Positions 31,357 to 36,819 of a stretch of 36,819 nucleotides of DNA are shown here, piece after piece (within the stretch, counting starts at the first letter, position 1; each line of letters opens with the position of its first letter). The DNA lies in NCBI GenBank assembly GCA_910585205.1, contig CAJUCC010000084.1, forward strand, positions 1 through 36,819, given 5' to 3'. A model generated the notes under the pieces. That model was not told the origin of the DNA. It did no database searches and worked only from the letters and a program-made list of their open reading frames with translations. This DNA comes from an uncultured Lachnospiraceae bacterium. Its GTDB lineage: Bacteria; Bacillota; Clostridia; Lachnospirales; Lachnospiraceae. The position numbers and the translations under genes are program-made.

Positions 31357-31425
31357 TAGGAATATCCATAAAATCAGAGTGGATTCTGTGCACATTTTTG
31401 GCGTATACGGGGACATTTTTTGTGG

Positions 31426-31454
31426 TTGTCACAGACGGTGTTCGCTACTATAAT
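31426..31454 (+). promoter_or_regulatory. Sigma-A promoter of the second receptor gene
   Basis: TTGTCA (31426-31431), a 17-nt spacer and TATAAT (31449-31454). The start near 31461 leaves about 39 nt before ATG 31500. Confidence 0.7.
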
Positions 31455-31499
31455 AAAATTACGGGGAGTATAACCACTTACGGAAAGGAACAGGTCATC

Positions 31500-33374
31500 A
31501 TGAAAAGAAATTTCACCAAACGTCTTTCTGTTTATATGCTGGCGGCATTTCTGGTAACGATTATGGCAGTTTTTGCACTGCAGACGATTGTAAGCCAGAG
31601 AAATAACACCGCTTCCGGCCTGGCGAAACTGGAGGACGTAAAAGCAAAACTGGCGGGAAACGAGGCGAATATTGAAAATCTTACAAAAAACCTCAGTGAA
31701 GACAATCTTGCCAAAACGAGAGCCTTTGCAGACATGATTGCGGCTGACCCGTCCATTGTAAAGGACGCGGCGAAACTGAATGCAGTCAAAGACAGGCTGA
31801 TGGTAAATGAACTGCATGTCATCGATGCAGACGGGATTATTACAGAGAGTACGATAGACGCATACGTCGGCTTTGATATGAAAAGCGGGGAACAGTCCAA
31901 TGCGTTTATGGTGATTGTGGATGATCCTTCGATTGAGATTGTGCAGGAGCCGCAGGTAAATGTGGCGGAAGGGGTTGTGATGCAGTACATAGGCGTGACG
32001 AGAAATGACACGCCGGGGCTTGTGCAGGTGGGAGTGCGGCCGGAGGTGCTGGAAGATATGCTTGCCGGCACGGAGATTCATGTCGTTCTGAGCAGTATTG
32101 ATTACGGCGAAACCGGATATGTTTATGCGATTGACCCGGAGAACGGACTGATACTGGCGCATGAGAACGCGGCGCTGATCGGAACGCCGGCGGCGAATGC
32201 CGGATTTCCCGGGGAATTTGCAGGAAAAGGCAGGGCAGTGATCGACGGAAAACGCGGCTATTATCTGGCGCAGGAATATGACGGACAGATTATCGGCACT
32301 TTTTTGCCGTCGAGCGAATATTATGCACAGCGCAACAGCCAGACACTTGTCGTATTTCTGAGCATGGCGGTGATATTCGGCGTGCTGTTGTGGATGATTA
32401 ATCATATGGTAGATGATAAAATCGTCCGCGGGATCGATCAGATCAGCAATTCCATGAAAGAGATTGCGGAGGGAAATTTTGAAGTCTGTGTGAATGTACA
32501 GGGCAATCCGGAGTTTATCCAGCTTTCCGGGAATATCAATAAGATGGTGGAGAGCATTCGCCGCAATATGCAGGAGAACGCAAAGCTGTTAGAGCAGCAG
32601 AGCGCGGATATGGAGCATAACCGGGTTTTGTTCCGGAATGTCAAAAGCGCCTGCACGGATTTAAATCGTGTGTCGGGAGAGACGCTGGGGAGCGCGGATG
32701 ATATTTATAACGGTACCGGAGAACAGGAAAAGGCGGTCCGGGATCTGAAGCAGATTATGGAGCAGTTGACACGGGAATTAAATGACAGTGTGCAGGTTTC
32801 GGTTCGTGTTGCCGAAGAGACAAAGGATACGACGGAGAAAATTCTGCAGACGGAATCGCAGATGGATCTGTTGAAAGACTCCATGCAGAAAATCAGTGAT
32901 ATGTCGAGAGAGATCGGAAAGATTATTGATGAGATTAATTCCATTGCACAGCAGACGAATATGCTTTCCCTGAACGCTTCCATTGAGGCAGCAAGGGCCG
33001 GCGAAATGGGCAAAGGGTTTGCCGTTGTGGCGGCGCAGGTCGGAGAACTGGCGGCGAGAAGCGGGCAGGCGGCGAAGGAGACGAATGAACTGATTACCAA
33101 TTCCATCAATGCGGTGGAGGCCGGAAAGCGCATTACGGACGAGACGGCGGAGGCGTTCGGCGACGTTGTGAAAAACATGGAACGGGCGAGCAGCGACGTG
33201 GAAAGGATTACCGGCATGGTAAGGGAGAATGTCGGGATCGTCAGCAGTGCAGTCGGTCAGATCGGCCGTATCTCGGATGTGGTTGAGCGGAATGTGGAAA
33301 TCTCCCACGAGACGAAACAGGCGTCTTCCAATATGGCAGAGATTACCGGGAAGCTTCTGGAGATTGTGGAGTGA
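31500..33374 (+). CDS. Methyl-accepting chemotaxis protein with Cache-like sensor
   Basis: The 624-residue receptor has a first membrane helix at about 12-32. The extracellular Cache-type domain (about 35-285) includes NELHVIDADGIITEST and GYVYAIDPENGLILAHEN. A second helix near 290-310 is followed by a HAMP linker (VRGIDQISNSMKEIAEGNF) and a methyl-accepting domain with the signalling tip NSIAQQTNMLSLNASIEAARAGEMGKGFAVVAAQVGELAARS. ATG 31500 is chosen over 31329 because the promoter lies between the two and AAAGGAA precedes 31500. It is divergent from the dCache receptor but driven by a sigma-A promoter, so it may be made independently of the flagellar regulon. The ligand is unknown. Confidence 0.9.
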   Translation: MKRNFTKRLSVYMLAAFLVTIMAVFALQTIVSQRNNTASGLAKLEDVKAKLAGNEANIENLTKNLSEDNLAKTRAFADMIAADPSIVKDAAKLNAVKDRLMVNELHVIDADGIITESTIDAYVGFDMKSGEQSNAFMVIVDDPSIEIVQEPQVNVAEGVVMQYIGVTRNDTPGLVQVGVRPEVLEDMLAGTEIHVVLSSIDYGETGYVYAIDPENGLILAHENAALIGTPAANAGFPGEFAGKGRAVIDGKRGYYLAQEYDGQIIGTFLPSSEYYAQRNSQTLVVFLSMAVIFGVLLWMINHMVDDKIVRGIDQISNSMKEIAEGNFEVCVNVQGNPEFIQLSGNINKMVESIRRNMQENAKLLEQQSADMEHNRVLFRNVKSACTDLNRVSGETLGSADDIYNGTGEQEKAVRDLKQIMEQLTRELNDSVQVSVRVAEETKDTTEKILQTESQMDLLKDSMQKISDMSREIGKIIDEINSIAQQTNMLSLNASIEAARAGEMGKGFAVVAAQVGELAARSGQAAKETNELITNSINAVEAGKRITDETAEAFGDVVKNMERASSDVERITGMVRENVGIVSSAVGQIGRISDVVERNVEISHETKQASSNMAEITGKLLEIVE

Positions 33375-33394
33375 GCGAACATCGGCGAATCCTT

Positions 33395-33423
33395 TTGATT
33401 TTTATGCGGTATAATGTTATAAT
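33395..33423 (+). promoter_or_regulatory. Sigma-A promoter of cysS
   Basis: TTGATT (33395-33400), a 17-nt spacer and TATAAT (33418-33423). A second TATAAT at 33410-33415 has no suitable -35. Confidence 0.65.
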
Positions 33424-33471
33424 AACGAGATCGACAGGAGATTTATAATATTTTTATATGGGAGAGTGACG

Positions 33472-34914
33472 ATGGGCTTACGTGTTTATAATACGATCAC
33501 GAACGGAAAAGAGGAATTTCAGAGCATTACGCCGGAGCGTGTCGGAATGTATGTGTGCGGACCGACGGTGTACGGGATGCCGCATGTCGGGCATGCCAAA
33601 AGTTATATCTGTTTTGACATTGTGCGGCGGTATCTGGAGTTTTCCGGCTACAGGGTGAAATATGTACAGAATATTACGGACATCGGCCATCTGGTCGGGG
33701 ATGCCGATGACGGGGACGATAAGATTCAGAAACAGGCACAGATTGAAAAACTGGATCCGGTGGAGATTGCATACCGCTATGAATGCGAATATTTTACAGC
33801 CATGGACCGGTTAAACATTCTCCGGCCGTCGATCAGCTGCCGGGCGACGGGACATATCATAGAAATCCAGAAGATGATTCAGGAAATTCTGGAGAAAGGA
33901 TATGCCTATGTCACCGATCAGGGAAATGTATATTTCGACGTTTACCGTTATTCCGACTACGGAAAGCTGTCCGGGCGGACGCTGGATCAGACGGTCAGCG
34001 GCGAACGGATACTGATTGCGGATGACAAACGCCATTCGGAAGATTTCGCACTGTGGAAGAACGCCGATGCGACACATATCATGCGGTGGCCTTCGCCGTG
34101 GGGAGACGGTTATCCGGGATGGCATATTGAATGTTCGGTTATGTCCAGAAAATATCTGGGCGATACATTCGACATTCACGGCGGCGGGATGGATAATGTT
34201 TTCCCGCACCACGAGTGTGAGTGCGCACAGTCTGAGGTGGCAAACGGAAAGCCGTTTGTGCGCTATTTCCTGCATAATAATCTGGTGACGGTAAACGGAA
34301 AAAAGATGGGCAAATCGCTGGGGAATTTTACGACGCTGGACGATCTGTTTGAGCAGGTTTCCCCCATCGCGGTGCGGTTTTATGTTTTGCTGACGCATTA
34401 CAGAAGGCCGACAGATTTTGTGCTGGAACAGATTCAGAAAAACGAGGAGATCTATCAGCGCATCAGCGGACTGGCAGACGAGGCGAGACAGATGGAGCCG
34501 GAATGCGGAGAACGCAAAATACAGGGCGATGAAATGAGCGGCGTGCTGGCAGATTTTCTGGCGGCCATGGATGACGATTTTAACACGGCGCTTGCCATCA
34601 GCCATATTTATAAGGCGGAAAAGATTTTGCGGAAAGCGGTGAAAGATAACGACAGGGAAACGATCAAGGACTGCGTTTTGTTTTTTGACCGTTACGTGGA
34701 TCCCATTCTGGGCCTTCCGTTCCGTGCGGCAGAGAAGAAGGCGGAGAATACGGAGCGCACAGATGCGCTGATCGGGCTGATCTTGGAGACAAGGGCGAAA
34801 TGCAAGGCCGAAAAGAACTATGCCATGGCGGATGAGCTGCGCATGAAGCTGCAGGAGATCGGCGTTCAGCTGCAGGATACGCGCGAAGGAACAAAATATA
34901 CGATTGATAAATGA
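33472..34914 (+). CDS. cysS: Cysteinyl-tRNA synthetase
   Basis: CysRS charges tRNA-Cys in the cytoplasm. The 480-residue class I synthetase has the HIGH motif as HVGH (residues 38-41), just after CGPTVYG whose Cys29 is a zinc ligand. Further zinc-site residues lie in HIECSVMS and HHECECAQS. The KMSKS loop is KMGKS (278-282). The C-terminal part carries the DALR domain (ALAISHIYKAEK) and the anticodon-binding tail ending KYTIDK. ATG 33472 is chosen over GTG 33466 because GGGAGAG sits about 6 nt upstream. It has its own sigma-A promoter and no T-box, unlike pheST next to it. Confidence 0.96.
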   Translation: MGLRVYNTITNGKEEFQSITPERVGMYVCGPTVYGMPHVGHAKSYICFDIVRRYLEFSGYRVKYVQNITDIGHLVGDADDGDDKIQKQAQIEKLDPVEIAYRYECEYFTAMDRLNILRPSISCRATGHIIEIQKMIQEILEKGYAYVTDQGNVYFDVYRYSDYGKLSGRTLDQTVSGERILIADDKRHSEDFALWKNADATHIMRWPSPWGDGYPGWHIECSVMSRKYLGDTFDIHGGGMDNVFPHHECECAQSEVANGKPFVRYFLHNNLVTVNGKKMGKSLGNFTTLDDLFEQVSPIAVRFYVLLTHYRRPTDFVLEQIQKNEEIYQRISGLADEARQMEPECGERKIQGDEMSGVLADFLAAMDDDFNTALAISHIYKAEKILRKAVKDNDRETIKDCVLFFDRYVDPILGLPFRAAEKKAENTERTDALIGLILETRAKCKAEKNYAMADELRMKLQEIGVQLQDTREGTKYTIDK

Positions 34915-34919
34915 TGCGC

Positions 34920-34948
34920 TTGACTTTTGTCCGCAGAGAGCATATAAT
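34920..34948 (+). promoter_or_regulatory. Sigma-A promoter of the pheST leader
   Basis: TTGACT (34920-34925), a 17-nt spacer and TATAAT (34943-34948), close to consensus. It starts 5 nt after the cysS stop. Confidence 0.82.
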
Positions 34949-34954
34949 GGCAAA

Positions 34955-35213
34955 AACTGTGAAGGTGTGTAAGTAGTCGGCGTCAGCGGTTTTCAGAGAG
35001 GCATATGTATGCTGTGAGTATGCCAGCCGCCCGCAGATGAATTTCAGCGCCGGAGTTTTCCGCGAAAACCGGTTTTTCCGGAGTAAGCGGATGTAGTTGC
35101 TGCATAAAAGCAAAAAGAGTGCGGATCGTTGATTTTCCGATCCGAATATGGGTGGTACCGCGGAATCATTCGTCCCATAGCATAAAGAGATTTATGCTAT
35201 GGGATTTTTATTT
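34955..35213 (+). promoter_or_regulatory. T-box leader specific for tRNA-Phe, with terminator
   Basis: The leader has the conserved T-box sequence GGTGGTACCGCG at 35151-35162, whose TGGT bulge (35153-35156) would pair with the ACCA end of uncharged tRNA. The specifier codon is read as TTC (Phe) at 35043-35045 in the context GAAT-TTC-A, at the 3' side of stem I, whose base pairs CGGCG near 34979 with CGCCG near 35049. A terminator of 13-nt arms (35174-35186, CCCATAGCATAAA, and 35191-35203) with a GAGA loop and T-run follows the CGTCCC element. Uncharged tRNA-Phe would favour the antiterminator and pheST transcription. Confidence 0.92.
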
Positions 35214-35276
35214 CACGGAAGCCGGTTTCCGTGAGATAAAAGGAAACCAGAATAGTAAGGAAAGCAGGGAAACGAT

Positions 35277-36320
35277 ATGCAGGAAAACAATGGATTATCA
35301 GGTAATCTTCCGGCGCTCCGGGAAACGATCGAGAAAGAACTGGGAGCATTGCAGAACGTAAAAGAACTCTATGAGTTCAAAAATGTGTATCTGGAAGGGA
35401 AAAAAAGCAAAATCAGCGAATTGATGAAGGAAATGCGTAATCTTGCGCCGGAGGAGCGCGCAGATTACGGCAAGTCGGTCAATGCACTGAAGGAATGGGC
35501 GTTGGAACGGTTTGCCGAAATGGAAAAGAAGCTGCGGGAGCGGGAACTTCTGCAGCGGTACGAGCGTGAGAAGATCGATATTACGATTCCCGCGCAGCCG
35601 ATACGGACCGGAAATCTCCATCCGGTTACACTGGTGAGAAATCAGATGATCGATATTTTCACGGGCATGGGATTTGAAATCTATGAGGGCAGCGAGATCG
35701 AAACGGACTATTATAATTTTACCGCGCTGAACACACCGCAGGACCATCCGGCCCGGGATATGCAGGATACCTTTTATGTTTCGCCGGAGTTTTTGCTGCG
35801 GACGCAGACGTCGGCGGGGCAGATTCACGTGATGGAGAAGAAACGGCCGCCGATCAAGATTCTGTCGCCGGGGAAGGTATTCCGCTCCGATGACGATGCG
35901 ACACATTCGCCGATGTTCAGCCAGATGGAAGGACTTGTCGTGGACCGCGGGATCACGTTGAGCGATCTGAAAGGCATGCTGGATGTGCTCGTGCAGAAGG
36001 TATACGGCGAAGGGACGACGACGCGGCTGCGGCCGTCATATTTCCCGTTTACGGAGCCGTCCGTGGAAGTGGACTGTAGCTGCTTTGCCTGTGGCGGCAA
36101 GGGATGCAGTCTTTGCAAAGGGACGGGATGGATTGAGGTTCTCGGCGCGGGGGTTGTGAATAAACGCGTGCTGGAAAACTGCGGGATTGATTCGGAAGAA
36201 TACAGCGGGTTTGCTTTTGGCATCGGTCTGGAGCGCACGGCTATGCTGAAATACGGAATCAATAACATCAAATTGCTGTTCCAGTCGGATCTACGGGTAC
36301 TGCGGCAGTTGAACGGGTAA
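35277..36320 (+). CDS. pheS: Phenylalanyl-tRNA synthetase alpha subunit
   Basis: PheS is the catalytic subunit of the alpha2-beta2 class II synthetase that charges tRNA-Phe. The 347-residue protein has the N-terminal coiled coil (about 15-100) that binds tRNA. The class II core shows motif 2 (KVFRSDDDATHSPMFSQMEG) and motif 3 (GFAFGIGLERTAMLKYGI). It carries a Cys-rich insert, CSCFACGGKGCSLCKGTG, common in Firmicutes. ATG 35277 follows GGGAAACGAT with a modest ribosome site. It lies downstream of the Phe T-box and 23 nt before pheT, forming the usual operon. Confidence 0.96.
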   Translation: MQENNGLSGNLPALRETIEKELGALQNVKELYEFKNVYLEGKKSKISELMKEMRNLAPEERADYGKSVNALKEWALERFAEMEKKLRERELLQRYEREKIDITIPAQPIRTGNLHPVTLVRNQMIDIFTGMGFEIYEGSEIETDYYNFTALNTPQDHPARDMQDTFYVSPEFLLRTQTSAGQIHVMEKKRPPIKILSPGKVFRSDDDATHSPMFSQMEGLVVDRGITLSDLKGMLDVLVQKVYGEGTTTRLRPSYFPFTEPSVEVDCSCFACGGKGCSLCKGTGWIEVLGAGVVNKRVLENCGIDSEEYSGFAFGIGLERTAMLKYGINNIKLLFQSDLRVLRQLNG

Positions 36321-36343
36321 TCATTGGATGACGGAGGTTTATT

Positions 36344-36819
36344 ATGATAGTACCATTGAGTTGGCTGAAAGATTATGTGGAGATCGATGTAACGCCGGAT
36401 GAACTGGAAAAGAAGCTGTTTGATGCCGGTTTTGAAGTGGAAGAAAAATATGAACTAGGCAGGGACGTCAGCGGCATTGTGGCCGGCTATGTCGAGACAT
36501 GTGAGGCGATCCCGGAAACGCATTTGCATGTCTGCCGGGTGAACGCCGGGGCGCACGGGACAATGCAGGTATGCTGCGGCGCCGATAATGTAAAGGCGGG
36601 CGGCAGATTTCCGCTGGCGCTTGTGGGCGCGGCGGTTTATGCGACGGCCAAAGATCACAAGACGGTGGAAGGCGTCATGACGATTAAAAAGGGAAAGCTG
36701 CGCGGTTATGAATCGTGCGGTATGCTCTGCTCGGGCGTGGAACTGGGGCTGACGGAGGATTTGTATCCGGGCGCAGGATATAACGGCCTGCTTGTGCTTC
36801 CGGAAGACGCAGAGCCGGG
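36344..36819 (+). CDS. pheT: Phenylalanyl-tRNA synthetase beta subunit, 5' part
   Basis: The first 158 codons are present and the frame runs off the window. The product begins MIVPLSWLKDYVEIDVTPDELE and continues into the tRNA-binding OB-fold domain (about residues 40-150) with VCRVNAGAHGTMQVCCGADNVKAGG and RGYESCGMLCSGVELGL, all typical of PheT. The beta subunit carries the editing and tRNA-binding domains. GGAGG at 36332-36337 lies just before ATG 36344. It is co-transcribed with pheS under the T-box. Confidence 0.93.
   Translation, partial: MIVPLSWLKDYVEIDVTPDELEKKLFDAGFEVEEKYELGRDVSGIVAGYVETCEAIPETHLHVCRVNAGAHGTMQVCCGADNVKAGGRFPLALVGAAVYATAKDHKTVEGVMTIKKGKLRGYESCGMLCSGVELGLTEDLYPGAGYNGLLVLPEDAEP

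Noticed and set aside
1..36819. CRISPR array, tRNA or rRNA genes
   Set aside because: No regularly spaced repeats, cloverleaf-like segments or rRNA-like sequence were seen on either strand.

Overview
The window is chromosomal DNA of a low-to-mid GC Firmicute, most likely a motile Lachnospiraceae or related Clostridia. Supporting this are strong AGGAGG-type ribosome binding sites, an HPr kinase, a rapZ-whiA-HPr-like cluster, pyruvate phosphate dikinase, a T-box leader before pheST and two chemotaxis receptors. No rRNA, tRNA, CRISPR array or intact insertion sequence was seen. The genus cannot be named from the sequence alone.

Layout. (1) Positions 1-8204, rightward: the tail of a proline-rich protein, uvrC, hprK, a ROK glucokinase, murB, rapZ, whiA, an HPr-like protein and a diacylglycerol-kinase-family lipid kinase, closed by a bidirectional terminator. 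The HPr-like protein has Glu instead of the catalytic His15 but keeps Ser46. It therefore looks like a Crh-type regulatory partner of the HprK encoded five genes upstream, not a sugar phosphocarrier.

(2) Positions 8271-18318: a full autoinducer-2 (AI-2) uptake and processing locus of Lsr type. One arm runs leftward (lsrR, lsrK, a small cupin, an AEC-family permease). The other runs rightward (lsrA, lsrC, lsrD, lsrB, lsrF). The two arms diverge from a 343-bp region with two good sigma-A promoters and candidate operators. No lsrG is present; the cupin and the AEC permease are additions not found in the enterobacterial operon. Imported AI-2 would be phosphorylated by LsrK, sensed by LsrR and cleaved by LsrF to dihydroxyacetone phosphate and acetyl-CoA.

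(3) Positions 18384-21158: ppdK with its own promoter and terminator. (4) Positions 21160-22330: a decayed patch holding one small intact gene, broken reading frames and a terminator; it looks like a scar of lost mobile or accessory DNA. (5) Positions 22300-25217: a SHOCT-type protein with a disturbed 5' end, a large acidic lipoprotein and a GNAT acetyltransferase. (6) Positions 25324-27843, leftward: an iron-sulfur membrane protein, a 2[4Fe-4S] ferredoxin, an HxlR-type regulator, a small membrane protein and a MerR regulator. The MerR gene diverges from a MATE exporter whose promoter has the 19-bp spacer typical of MerR activation.

(7) Positions 29285-33374: two divergent chemotaxis receptors, one with a near-perfect sigma-28 (SigD) promoter. 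(8) Positions 33395-36819: cysS, then a phenylalanine T-box leader, pheS and the 5' part of pheT, which runs off the window.
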